Source: an uncultured Oscillospiraceae bacterium
GTDB taxonomy: Bacteria; Bacillota_A; Clostridia; Oscillospirales; Acutalibacteraceae
Assembly (NCBI GenBank): GCA_910589395.1
Contig: CAJUTL010000001.1
Span: 86,060 to 150,059 of the forward strand
Length of the DNA stretch: 64,000 nucleotides
Reading direction: 5' to 3'
Made by a program: the position numbers and the translations under genes. This document shows, in pieces, positions 1 to 8,251 of the stretch (the stretch's first letter is position 1; the number at the start of each line of letters is the position of its first letter). The notes beneath the pieces are model-generated. The model was not told the origin of the DNA. It did no database searches and was given only the letters and a program-made list of their open reading frames with translations.

Positions 1-685
1 CGATTTTGGAGGGCAGCGGAAGAGAAACCGGCTCTGTTTGGATCGTTTTTTTGCACAGCACATTTCGGGCGCTGTAAAGGATCTGGGCCAGCTGCGCCCG
101 GGTGGCGATCCCCCGGGGGTTCAGCACGGCGGCGGATTCCCCGTGCAGGATCCCCTTGCCAACGGCCCAGTCCATCGCCTCCCTGGCATAATGGGAAACC
201 TGGGAATAATCCCGGAAAGAGGGGGCCTGGGCCGCTGCGGAAACATCATTTCCGGTACAGCATGCGTAACGGTACAGGATCGCCGCGATCTGCTCCCTGG
301 TGGCGGGGGCGTTGGGCTGAAACAGAAAGCCCCCCACGCCGGAAACAATGGCATACCGCGCCGCCCACTCCACGGAGGAAGCGTACCACCGGTCGAGAGG
401 CACGTCCAGAAAATGCTGTTCAGAGGCTTCCTCCCCTTTCACACCGGATAGATTCGCCAGCACCGTGACCACCATGGCCCGGGTCACAACGCCGTTGGGC
501 TCAAACCGGTCCGCCGAAACACCGTGAAAAAGCCCCTGCTGATAGGTATAGGCCACCGCCCCGGAAAACCAGTCCTTTTCCTTCACGTCCCGAAATGGGT
601 GGGGCGAAAATACCGCCGAAGCGGGGCTGAACACAAGAACTCCGGCAAGAAGAACAGAAACCAAGCAGAACCAAAGCTTTTTCAT
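1..685 (-). CDS. SLH-domain exported protein, 3' end outside window
   Basis: The reading frame stays open from the ATG at 685 to the window edge (228 codons seen, no stop). The start is preceded by AAAGAGGTG nine bases upstream. Residues 1-24 form a classical signal peptide (MKK, hydrophobic core, SPASA cleavage site). Three S-layer-homology repeats follow, at about 32-85, 95-150 and 155-215; each ends in a TRA/TRE-containing segment (VVTRAMVV, PATREQIAA, IATRAQLAQ). SLH domains usually dock proteins onto pyruvylated secondary wall polymer, so the visible part is the wall anchor; whatever function follows lies beyond position 1. It may also be a stand-alone anchoring protein. Confidence 0.85.
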   Translation of the reverse strand, partial: MKKLWFCLVSVLLAGVLVFSPASAVFSPHPFRDVKEKDWFSGAVAYTYQQGLFHGVSADRFEPNGVVTRAMVVTVLANLSGVKGEEASEQHFLDVPLDRWYASSVEWAARYAIVSGVGGFLFQPNAPATREQIAAILYRYACCTGNDVSAAAQAPSFRDYSQVSHYAREAMDWAVGKGILHGESAAVLNPRGIATRAQLAQILYSARNVLCKKTIQTEPVSLPLPSKI

Positions 686-885
686 AGAAGAAGCACCTCT
701 TTTCAGCGCTTGTCCCCGGCAAAGAAACGCGTTGTTGTCCGTTTTTTCTATTATACTCATTTTTGCTGTGAAAAAGCAAGCCAGGACCATAGCGGGTTTT
801 GCCTTTGTGAAGCGTCCCGCCTTTTGGCTTTTTCTCAATCATTTGACGTGTCAAAGAAACCAATAAAATCTTCAAAGCCAAAGGA

Positions 886-915
886 TTGAAATACAAGCGC
901 CGCATGTGCTATACT
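886..915 (+). promoter_or_regulatory. Candidate sigma-A promoter in front of repeat A
   Basis: TTGAAA (886-891), 18 bp, TATACT (910-915), followed by an AT-rich stretch. It lies 17 bp before the structured repeat at 932, so the repeat would be transcribed toward the HAD gene. Sequence match only. Confidence 0.4.
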
Positions 916-931
916 TTATAATAATTTGGTT

Positions 932-1190
932 CAGACTGTCGATAAACCCTCTTACCATCAGAAACGGAAGGGGGAAGAGTGTGAGAGGGGACCATCAGGG
1001 GCGCTGGTCTCCGGCGAAGACCGCCAAGCTCCGTTCTCGTTTGTCAACTCGGTCGGTGCTGGACGTGCCCCACTGGGGCACGTCCAGCACCCAAACCGAC
1101 AGGCGAGACCCCTCTCTCTCATTTTAATCGCAACCTATTGGAAAAATCTATGATTTTTCCAATAGGTTTGTGCGGGGCGAAAATCTTTTT
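932..1190 (+). repeat. Structured intergenic repeat A, copy 1
   Basis: About 260 bp, also present in the opposite orientation at 22731-23006. It contains two strong inverted repeats: a 12-bp arm around GGGGCACGTCC at 1065-1090, and CCTATTGGAAAAATC with its complement at 1134-1165. Short open frames cross it but they do not persist between copies, because copy 2 carries a 23-base insertion. It resembles a non-autonomous mobile repeat or a structured RNA more than a gene. It fills most of the 555-base gap between the SLH gene and the HAD gene. Confidence 0.8.
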
Positions 1191-1240
1191 CGACACGCTC
1201 GGTTTTTGCCTGTTTTGGAATAAGGGAAGGGGGCCTTTCT

Positions 1241-1945
1241 ATGATTCGATGCGCTATTTTTGACGCGGACGGCACGTTGATCGATTCCATGCCCATGTGG
1301 CGGGATATTACTTATGAATACGCCGCCAGCAAGGGGATCCGGGCGCCGGAGGGGCTGCACTGTACTCTGAACCGCCTGAGCATAGAGCAGTGCGCGGAAT
1401 ATTACCGGAACCTGGGCGCTTCCGGAACTGTTCCGCAGATCATGGAGGAACTGGCGGCCTGGGCCTACCGGGGCTATTGCGACCGGGTAGGCCCAAAGCC
1501 TCACGCGGCGGAATTTGTGCGCCTGCTTCACGAAAACGGCATTAAAACAGCAGTCGCTACCGCCTCTCATGCAGATGGGGTAAGGGCCGCACTGGAGCGC
1601 GCCGGTATTCTGCCCTATGTAGATTTTCTTACCACCTGCACGGAGGTAGGAAAAAGCAAAGAGCATCCCGATGTTTTTCTTCACTGCGCGAACAGCTTCG
1701 GCGCGTCCCCCCGGGAAAGCGTGGTTTTTGAGGATTCCGCCTATGCCCTGCGCACCGCGAAAAACGCCGGGTTTTCCACAGTGGCTGTGGTGGACGGCAT
1801 TTCCGTAACCGGGGACTGCCCTGAGGAGACCGCCGATGGGATCCGAACCCTTTCCAGCCGCTGCATTTCGGACTATGGAGAATTGATCACTGAGCTCTGC
1901 CCCCCGGAGGAGCCCTTCGGGGAAAGTCTTTCCGGCATTTTATAA
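1241..1945 (+). CDS. HAD-superfamily phosphatase (beta-phosphoglucomutase-like)
   Basis: Cytosolic 234-residue hydrolase that probably dephosphorylates a small phosphorylated metabolite. All four haloacid dehalogenase motifs are visible: DADGTLIDS near residue 8 (nucleophile and acid/base Asp), ATAS near 106 (motif II), GKSKEHPDVF near 138 (motif III Lys), VFEDS near 160 (motif IV). The helical cap between motifs I and II is of the C1 type seen in beta-phosphoglucomutase and pseudouridine 5'-phosphatase relatives. The ATG follows AAGGGAAGGGGG. Substrate cannot be told from sequence. The MATE gene starts 37 bases downstream. Confidence 0.88.
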   Translation: MIRCAIFDADGTLIDSMPMWRDITYEYAASKGIRAPEGLHCTLNRLSIEQCAEYYRNLGASGTVPQIMEELAAWAYRGYCDRVGPKPHAAEFVRLLHENGIKTAVATASHADGVRAALERAGILPYVDFLTTCTEVGKSKEHPDVFLHCANSFGASPRESVVFEDSAYALRTAKNAGFSTVAVVDGISVTGDCPEETADGIRTLSSRCISDYGELITELCPPEEPFGESLSGIL

Positions 1946-1981
1946 GCTTTTTTGTTTCATTTTGAGGAGGAATTCTTTTTG

Positions 1982-3373
1982 ATGTCCCAATTTCGGAAAA
2001 AATACATAGGGGATAAGGCCTTTTACGCCACGGTGATGCAGCTTGTGCTGCCCATGATCGTGCAGCAGGGCATTACCCAGTTCGTAAACCTGCTGGATAA
2101 CGTGATGGTAGGCCGGCTGGGCACCGCGCCCATGTCCGGCGTTGCCATTGTCAACCAGATCGTCTTTATTTTTAACCTTACCATCTTCGGCGGCCTGTCC
2201 GGCGCGTCCATTTTCGGCGCGCAGTTTTTCGGCAAGGGTGATCAGAAGGGCGTGCGGGACACCTTCCGCTTCCGCGTTTTGTTTGCCTTTGTGGTGCTGC
2301 TTTTGGGGATCGGCGTGTTTTTTCTGTTCGGGGAGCAGCTGTTCGGGTTGTACCTCAACAAAGAGGCCTCCAGCGCGGCGGATATCGCGGCGACCCTGGG
2401 CTATGCAAAAAGCTATATGAACGTGATCCTGTGGGGCCTGCTCCCCTTTGTGGCGGTGCAGTGCTTCTCCAGCGTTCTGCGGGACGCCGGGGAGACTGTT
2501 TCTCCCATGATCGCCAGCGTGATCGCCATTTCCGTCAACCTGGTTTTGAATTATCTTTTGATCTTCGGCAGCTTTGGTTTCCCCAAAATGGGGGTAGCGG
2601 GTGCGGCCCTGGCCACTGTGATCGCCCGGTATCTGGAGGCTTTTTATCTCATTGTGCGCACCTACCGCCACAAGCACAAATTTCCTTTCCTGGTAGGAGC
2701 CTTTCGCAGCTTCCGGGTGCCCTTGCCCCTGGTCAAGCGCATTGCCGTAACCGGCACGCCGCTGCTGCTGAATGAAGCCCTGTGGGCCATGGGTATGGCG
2801 GCGATCCAGGTGTGTTATGCCACCCGGGGCCTTACCGCGGTGGCCGCCGCAAATATTGAATCTACTGTGTACAACCTGTTTTCCATTTTGATCATGGCCT
2901 CGGGAAACGCCGTGGGCATTCTTTCCGGGCAGCTTTTGGGCGCCAACGATATTGAGGGGGCCAAGGACGCCGTGCGGAAACTGCTGTTTCTTACAGTGAT
3001 CGCCAACCTGGGCGTGGGACTGATCATCATTGGCACCTCCCCCTTTATCCCCTATATTTACAACACCGAGCCTGCCGTGCGGGAAACCGCCACCCGGCTG
3101 CTGATGATAGTGGGCGCTTTTATGCCCCTGATGTCTTACATCAACGGCTGCTACTTTACCATTCGCTCCGGGGGAAAGACCTTTATCACCTTTCTCTTTG
3201 ACTGCGTGTTTACCTGGGTGGTCTGCCTGCCCATCGCCTACCTGACCTGTACCTTTACCAGCCTTTCCGTGGTGGGCGTGTTCTTTTGCGTACAGTGCGC
3301 GGATATTATCAAGGTCGTGATCGGCGGGCTGATGATCCGCTCGGGCATTTGGGCCAATAATGTAGTGAAATAG
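1982..3373 (+). CDS. MATE-family multidrug/sodium antiporter
   Basis: Integral membrane protein of 463 residues with about twelve hydrophobic segments arranged as two MatE halves. The N-terminal half has the typical VLPMIVQQGITQFVNLLDNVMVGRLG pattern beginning near residue 20, with GAQFFGKGD near 80. Members export cationic drugs or metabolites using a Na+ or H+ gradient. The ATG at 1982 is preferred over an in-frame TTG at 1952, because TGAGGAGG lies 11 bases before the ATG. It lies downstream of the HAD phosphatase and may be cotranscribed with it. Substrate unknown. Confidence 0.9.
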   Translation: MSQFRKKYIGDKAFYATVMQLVLPMIVQQGITQFVNLLDNVMVGRLGTAPMSGVAIVNQIVFIFNLTIFGGLSGASIFGAQFFGKGDQKGVRDTFRFRVLFAFVVLLLGIGVFFLFGEQLFGLYLNKEASSAADIAATLGYAKSYMNVILWGLLPFVAVQCFSSVLRDAGETVSPMIASVIAISVNLVLNYLLIFGSFGFPKMGVAGAALATVIARYLEAFYLIVRTYRHKHKFPFLVGAFRSFRVPLPLVKRIAVTGTPLLLNEALWAMGMAAIQVCYATRGLTAVAAANIESTVYNLFSILIMASGNAVGILSGQLLGANDIEGAKDAVRKLLFLTVIANLGVGLIIIGTSPFIPYIYNTEPAVRETATRLLMIVGAFMPLMSYINGCYFTIRSGGKTFITFLFDCVFTWVVCLPIAYLTCTFTSLSVVGVFFCVQCADIIKVVIGGLMIRSGIWANNVVK

Positions 3374-3444
3374 TAGTTAGCCGTCAGTTGTTAGTTGTTA
3401 GAGAAGGGCGTTTAGACGACGGCCATAGAAAAGGATGCTTGTGT

Positions 3445-4173
3445 ATGAAGGAACTTTCAGAGCGTTACCCCTATCGTTATGAGACACATTGTCACTGCTG
3501 CTGGTGCAGCGCCTGTGCGAGAAGCTCTCCCCAGGAGATGGCGGAGGCCTATTTTCGTGCGGGCTATGCGGGCATGGTGCTGACCGATCATTTCCTGCGG
3601 GGAAATTCCGCTGTGGACCGTACCCTGCCCTGGGAGGAAAAAATGCGGCGCTATTATGCCGCCTATGAGGCCGCCGCAGCGTGGGGCGCCGCCCGGGGCT
3701 TTTCCGTGCTGTTCGGCTTGGAGCACCACTATGGAGACGGCAAGGAAGTTCTCACCTATGGAATCGACCTGCCCTTTCTGCTGGAAAATCCCGGCCTGCA
3801 CCTGCTCCCCTTAGAGGAATACGCCGATCTGGTCCACAGGGCGGGCGGGTTTCTTTCCATGGCCCACCCTTTCCGGGACCGGGACTACATCAACATGGCG
3901 GTAAAGCCCCAGCCTCAGTTTTTGGACGGCGTGGAAATCTTTAATTTTTACAACAGTGAGGAAGAAAACAAAAAGGCTGCCAAATTCGCGAAAAAACACG
4001 GTCTTCTTCCCACCTCCGGCGGCGACGAGCACCGGGCAAACGGTCCCTCCATCGGCAGGACGGGCCTTGCCTTCAAAACTCCGGTTCCCACGGGAAAAGA
4101 GCTGGTGGAAGCTCTGAAAAGCGGAAAGTACGGGCTGATCATCAACGGGGAAACCGTTCCCATAAGCCTCTGA
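3445..4173 (+). CDS. PHP-domain metal-dependent phosphoesterase
   Basis: A 242-residue PHP-family hydrolase. Metal ligands are recognisable: THCH near residue 12, VLTDHF near 47, GLEHHYGD near 92, SMAHPFRDRD near 135 and GGDEH near 193. Such proteins (YciV/TrpH, histidinol-phosphatase and polymerase PHP relatives) cleave phosphoesters with two or three bound metals. The ATG at 3445 follows AAAGGA; an upstream TTG in frame would add implausible sequence derived from an intergenic TTGTTAG repeat. Two unusual Cys-rich residues (CHCCWCSAC) follow the first metal site. Substrate not identifiable. Confidence 0.85.
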   Translation: MKELSERYPYRYETHCHCCWCSACARSSPQEMAEAYFRAGYAGMVLTDHFLRGNSAVDRTLPWEEKMRRYYAAYEAAAAWGAARGFSVLFGLEHHYGDGKEVLTYGIDLPFLLENPGLHLLPLEEYADLVHRAGGFLSMAHPFRDRDYINMAVKPQPQFLDGVEIFNFYNSEEENKKAAKFAKKHGLLPTSGGDEHRANGPSIGRTGLAFKTPVPTGKELVEALKSGKYGLIINGETVPISL

Positions 4174-4230
4174 AGCGCCTTTTGCGCGAAGCTTTGTACA
4201 ATATCATTTTTCTATAAGGGGATCTTTTTC

Positions 4231-5082
4231 ATGGAGCAAAAAGTCACTTCCATCTTAGAGACCGTGGAAATTTCCACCGGCATCCGCACGGTCCTGCGGG
4301 AATTCGATCACCTGATCGAAGCCCCCAACTGGCTGCCGGACGGTAAAAAGCTTCTGTACAACGCCGGCGGCGGGCTGTGGCTTTTCGACCTTGCTACAGG
4401 GGAAAGCGTCCGCATTGGAGAGGGACTTGCCGATTACTGCAACAACGATCATGTGCTTTCTCCCGATGGAAAATTCGTGGGCATCAGCCAGGGAACTGCC
4501 GGAAACTGGCGCTCCAGGATCTATGTGATGCCCCTGTCCGGCAGGGAGCTTCGCCCGGTCACAGAGGCTTCTCCCAGCTATCTGCACGGCTGGTCGCCTG
4601 ACGGAAGCACCCTGGCCTACTGCGCGGAGCGAAATGGCGAATTCGATATTTACACCATTCCCGTGGAGGGCGGCGAGGAGCGGCGGCTTACCGACGCCCC
4701 CGGCCTGAACGATGGCCCGGAGTATTCCCCGGACGGCAGACAGATCTGGTTTAATTCCGTGCGCACCGGGCTGATGCAGATATGGCGCATGACCCCGGAC
4801 GGCAGCGTCCAAACCCGGGTCACCTTTCATGAGGATCTGAACTGCTGGTTCCCCCATCTTTCCCCCGATGGTACAAAAGTAGCCTATATCGCCTATCACA
4901 AGGGAGATGTGGAACCCGGAGACCACCCTGCCAATCAAAACGTGGAGATCCATCTCATGGATCCGGACGGCACGGAGGACACGGTGCTGTGCAGCCTGTT
5001 CGGCGGACAGGGCACCTTAAACGTCAACAGCTGGTCCCCCTGCGGGAAGCGGCTCGCCTTTGTCAGCTACCGGCTGGGCTGA
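4231..5082 (+). CDS. TolB-like PD40 beta-propeller protein
   Basis: 283 residues composed of repeated WSPDG/xLSPDG blades (WLPDGKKLLY, VLSPDGKFV, GWSPDGSTLAY, EYSPDGRQIWF, HLSPDGTKVAY), the hallmark of PD40/WD40-like propellers related to the C-terminal domain of TolB. There is no signal peptide or membrane segment, so it should be cytosolic, unlike true periplasmic TolB. Proteins of this type in Clostridia are commonly labelled Tol biopolymer-transport-like, but no Tol-Pal genes are near. It could be a scaffold or a carbohydrate-binding or lyase-like propeller. AAGGGGAT precedes the ATG. Confidence 0.75.
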   Translation: MEQKVTSILETVEISTGIRTVLREFDHLIEAPNWLPDGKKLLYNAGGGLWLFDLATGESVRIGEGLADYCNNDHVLSPDGKFVGISQGTAGNWRSRIYVMPLSGRELRPVTEASPSYLHGWSPDGSTLAYCAERNGEFDIYTIPVEGGEERRLTDAPGLNDGPEYSPDGRQIWFNSVRTGLMQIWRMTPDGSVQTRVTFHEDLNCWFPHLSPDGTKVAYIAYHKGDVEPGDHPANQNVEIHLMDPDGTEDTVLCSLFGGQGTLNVNSWSPCGKRLAFVSYRLG

Positions 5083-5108
5083 TTCTTTTCAATGGGCTGT
5101 TTCTCCCC

Positions 5109-5137
5109 TTGACTTTCTTGTGGGAAGCGGGCATACT
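5109..5137 (+). promoter_or_regulatory. Sigma-A promoter for L-serine dehydratase
   Basis: TTGACT (5109-5114), exactly 17 bp, CATACT (5132-5137). It lies 52 bp before the start codon of the serine dehydratase gene and after the stop of the propeller gene, implying independent transcription. Confidence 0.6.
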
Positions 5138-5189
5138 AAAGCCATAGAGGCCAAGGCCTTACAAACAACCTTGCTTTTGGAGAGAAGCT

Positions 5190-6389
5190 ATGGAATCACT
5201 AAAGGAATTGTATCGAATCGGCAGGGGACCCTCCAGTTCTCACACCATGGGGCCGTCTCACGCCGCCGCCCTGTTTCGGAAGGCCTTTCCCCAGGCGGAC
5301 AGCTTTCAGGCCACGCTGTACGGCTCCCTGGCCAAAACCGGACGAGGGCACTTGACCGATGTGGCCGTCAAGGACGCTTTCGCGCCGCTCTATGCCGGGG
5401 TGCTCTTCAACACGGAGGTCACGGAGCTGAAGCACCCCAACACCATGGAGCTGGAGGCTTTTCAGAACGGGACAAGCCTGGGCTCCTGGCGGGTGTACAG
5501 CGTAGGCGGCGGAAAAATCGAGATCGAGGGACGAGGCTCGGAGGCCCCGCAGGATATTTACCCCCTGAACACCTTTGCGGAGGTGAAGGCCTACTGCCAG
5601 GAAAAAAAGTTGAGGCTGTGGCAGTTCGCCGAAGAGCGCGAGGGCCCGGAGCTGTGGGACTATCTTGCAGAGGTTTGGGACTGCATGAAGGCCGCCGCCA
5701 GAAACGGCCTGGAGGCCGAGGGTGTTCTGCGGGGCGGGCTGAACGTACAGCGGAAGGCTAAATTTCTCTTCCGCCAGCGCCACATTGACGAAAGCGCGGA
5801 AACCCGGGAAAACCGGGTGGTGTGCGCCTACGCCTATGCTGTCAGCGAGGAAAACGCGGGCGGCGGCACCATTGTCACCGCCCCCACCTGCGGGGCCTGC
5901 GGCGTACTGCCCGCCGTAATGCTTTACGAACAGGAGCGGCACGGCTTTTCCGACACGGAGATCCTTCACGCGCTGGCCGCCGCCGGGATCATCGGCAACA
6001 TCATCAAAACCAACGCCTCCATTTCCGGGGCGGAATGCGGCTGCCAGGCGGAGATCGGCAGCGCCTGCTCCATGGCCTCCGCCGGGCTGGCGGAGCTGTT
6101 CGGCATGGAGCTGGATCAGATCGAATACGCGGCGGAGGTGGCTATGGAGCACCACCTGGGCCTGACCTGTGACCCCATCGGCGGCCTGGTGCAGATCCCC
6201 TGCATTGAGCGCAACGCCGTGGCGGCCATGCGGGCCATCAATGCCCTGAGCCTGGCGAATTTCCTCACCTATACCCGAAAGATCAGCTTTGACATGGTGG
6301 TGAGAACCATGTACGAAACCGGCCGGGATCTGTTCAGCAAGTACCGGGAAACCAGCGAGGGCGGGCTTGCGAAGGTCTACACGGAATAA
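5190..6389 (+). CDS. sdaA: Single-chain iron-sulfur L-serine ammonia-lyase
   Basis: Converts L-serine to pyruvate and ammonia using an oxygen-labile [4Fe-4S] cluster, feeding fermentation. The 399-residue chain joins the beta-type domain (IGRGPSSSHTMGPSHAA at residues 10-26) to the alpha-type catalytic domain. The latter contains TAPTCGACGVLPAV near 230 and GAECGCQAEIGSACSMASAG near 280, which hold the cluster cysteines, as well as LTCDPIGGLVQIPCIERN near 325. It is a little shorter than E. coli SdaA (454). GGAGAG precedes the ATG, and its own promoter lies upstream. DUF4364 follows after 44 bases. Confidence 0.93.
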   Translation: MESLKELYRIGRGPSSSHTMGPSHAAALFRKAFPQADSFQATLYGSLAKTGRGHLTDVAVKDAFAPLYAGVLFNTEVTELKHPNTMELEAFQNGTSLGSWRVYSVGGGKIEIEGRGSEAPQDIYPLNTFAEVKAYCQEKKLRLWQFAEEREGPELWDYLAEVWDCMKAAARNGLEAEGVLRGGLNVQRKAKFLFRQRHIDESAETRENRVVCAYAYAVSEENAGGGTIVTAPTCGACGVLPAVMLYEQERHGFSDTEILHALAAAGIIGNIIKTNASISGAECGCQAEIGSACSMASAGLAELFGMELDQIEYAAEVAMEHHLGLTCDPIGGLVQIPCIERNAVAAMRAINALSLANFLTYTRKISFDMVVRTMYETGRDLFSKYRETSEGGLAKVYTE

Positions 6390-6433
6390 AAAGCTTGCAC
6401 CACCGGTACAAGCTCCAAGAAGGGAGAAAGCCT

Positions 6434-7009
6434 ATGGAATCGAACGCCTTTACCGGCGGCGTGGAGCCGGGCGGCCTTTGGAATCAGAACGATATCCGTA
6501 TTTTGCTGTGCTATATTTTGAACAGCGTAAACGGGCCCCTTTCCGGCGAAAGCATTTCTCAAATCGTACAGGAAAAAGCCCTGGCAAATTATTTTGAGGT
6601 GGGAGACGCTTTAGCGGCCCTGCTTCGGCAGGGAAACCTCCGGCAGGACGAGGAGGGCCTTTACACCGTGACCCCCGCCGGGCGGGAGATTGCCCAAAGC
6701 CTGGACGCCACCCTGCCCCTTTCCGTGCGGGATAAGGCGCTAGAGGCCGCCCTGCGGCTGATGGCGGACAGCAAGGCTCGCCGGGAAAACCGGGTAGAGC
6801 TTGCGGAAACGGAAAACGGCTTTCACGTGACCTGCCATATTTCCGGCGGCGCTCTGGATCTGATGGAAATTTCCCTCTACGCGCCGGACAAAAACCAGGC
6901 AAAGCTCATTGAGCAAAATTTTTACCAAAACCCCGAAGGCATCTACAAGCTGCTGCTTTCCGCCCTGACCGGAGACAAGGAATACGCCCGCTCTTATTTT
7001 GAAAAATAG
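6434..7009 (+). CDS. DUF4364 family protein
   Basis: 191 residues; the N-terminal half (IRILLCYILNSVNGPLSGE onward) reads as a winged-helix-like unit and the C-terminal half ends in KLLLSALTGDKEYARSYFEK, a pattern I associate with DUF4364 proteins of Clostridia. Function is not established; a DNA-binding role is an inference from the helix pattern around residues 15-75. The ATG at 6434 is chosen because AAGGGAGAAAG sits directly upstream, whereas an in-frame TTG at 6395 lacks a site. It follows the serine dehydratase gene with no terminator seen between them. Confidence 0.75.
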   Translation: MESNAFTGGVEPGGLWNQNDIRILLCYILNSVNGPLSGESISQIVQEKALANYFEVGDALAALLRQGNLRQDEEGLYTVTPAGREIAQSLDATLPLSVRDKALEAALRLMADSKARRENRVELAETENGFHVTCHISGGALDLMEISLYAPDKNQAKLIEQNFYQNPEGIYKLLLSALTGDKEYARSYFEK

Positions 7010-7089
7010 AAGCAGAAATAATGAGCAGTTAGGAATGAGCAATGAGCAATTTTAGGGGCGGAGTTCGATAAATTGGGATTTATTTGCCC

Positions 7090-7243
7090 TTAGCCTCCCC
7101 TTGTTTACAAGGGGAGGGGGACCGCCGAACGGCGGTGGAAGGGATCGGGCTTGCGCAGAAAGCTGTATAAAATCGCTGGCTTCCAATCCCCTTAGTCAGC
7201 CTTTGGCTGACAGCTCCCCTTACACGGTAAGGGGAGCCTAAAG
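7090..7243. repeat. 155-bp double-hairpin repeat B, copy 1
   Basis: Starts TTAGCCTCCCCTTG and ends AGGGGAGCCTAAAGG, so its ends are inverted relative to each other. Inside are four nested palindromes: CCTCCCCTTG/CAAGGGGAGG, ACCGCC/GGCGGT, GTCAGCC/GGCTGAC and CTCCCCTTA/TAAGGGGAG. A second copy lies in reverse orientation at 47350-47505. It occupies most of the 325-base gap between DUF4364 and the next gene; the rest is ATGAGCAAT-rich filler. Confidence 0.85.
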
Positions 7244-7334
7244 GAGACAAACTATCATTTATCGCTCTGTCATTGCCCTTCATTCCTCATTGTTCATTTC
7301 TAATTTCTCATTGCCCTTTTTCTGCCGGGAGCTC

Positions 7335-8072
7335 CTATAGCTCAACAGACCCGTTCGTATCGTTCCCTTCCGCGCTGTCGATCAGGAAAACTGCTTCGCC
7401 GTCATCGGAATACCTGGTAAAATACTCGATCTCTTCTCCATAGTTCTCCAGGGTCTCCCGGCTGAGCTCTCTGCCCCAGCTGATCTGACAGGTGTTATAG
7501 TCCGCGTTGACCTCCGCCACGGCGACGCCGGCTTCGCTTTTTCCGATCACCAGCATGGAGTGGTTTTCCACCGTCAGGCGGATCTGGTCGCCGGGCCGGA
7601 GCCTTTCGTAGCTGCGGTGCATAGAGACGGGCGCGTCCGCCCCGAAAAGCTGGTCGCTGAGCATGCTGCTGAAGCCCAGGCACTGGCTGCCGTCATAAAA
7701 GGGGAAAAACTCGTCTGTGGCGCCCCGGTAGGAATTGCAGTATTCTTTTCCCAAGGCCTCATGGTCACAGGGAATTTCCGTTACAATGCTCCAGCTCTCT
7801 TCTCCGGGGGACAGCTCGTGTCCGCAATGATTCCAGTAGCTTCCCGAAGGGAACCGGGCTTCCAGCTCCTGGAGGCGTATTTGGAGCGCTTCCTCGCCGC
7901 TCTCTTCCCTGGGCGGCGCAGACGGCTCCCGGTGCGCGGGAGGTGGGGCGGCCTCCTCCGGAAATAGGAGCTGAGCGGAAAACAGGACCACCGCCATTGC
8001 GATGCCGGTCAGAGCCAGAATCCATTTTCCAAAATGATTCCTTCTTCTGCTTTTTCTCCTCCGCTTTCCCAT
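7335..8072 (-). CDS. Membrane-anchored NlpC/P60- or CHAP-like protein
   Basis: 245 residues: a very basic N-terminus (MGKRRRKSRRRN), one transmembrane segment at about 17-38, a Pro/Glu-rich linker, then an extracellular domain. That domain carries a Cys in SQCLGFSS, a His in VENHSMLVIG and a following acidic/Asn strand (AEVNADYN), the order of a papain-fold Cys-His-Asn triad as in NlpC/P60 or CHAP peptidoglycan hydrolases. Overall similarity is not strong enough to assign a family. The ATG at 8072 is chosen for the adjacent GGGAGAAGGG; longer in-frame starts lack a site. Confidence 0.6.
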   Translation of the reverse strand: MGKRRRKSRRRNHFGKWILALTGIAMAVVLFSAQLLFPEEAAPPPAHREPSAPPREESGEEALQIRLQELEARFPSGSYWNHCGHELSPGEESWSIVTEIPCDHEALGKEYCNSYRGATDEFFPFYDGSQCLGFSSMLSDQLFGADAPVSMHRSYERLRPGDQIRLTVENHSMLVIGKSEAGVAVAEVNADYNTCQISWGRELSRETLENYGEEIEYFTRYSDDGEAVFLIDSAEGNDTNGSVEL

Positions 8073-8251
8073 GCCGTACCCTTCTCCCTTTTCTCTGTCC
8101 ATATAGAGCGGTTCAGGAAACGAAAAGTAAGCGAGGAGAAAGAAACCGGTCTTTTCTATCAAAAAACACGCTTCTTTTCCAAAAGGCCTTGTTCCTCTGT
8201 TTTTCCTGTGTTAGAATGGTGCCGTAATTATTTTGGATATGGAGGCGTTTT

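Noticed and set aside
926..1153. Short protein inside repeat A
   Set aside because: The frame is broken by a 23-base insertion in the other copy while hairpins are kept, so the unit is not coding.
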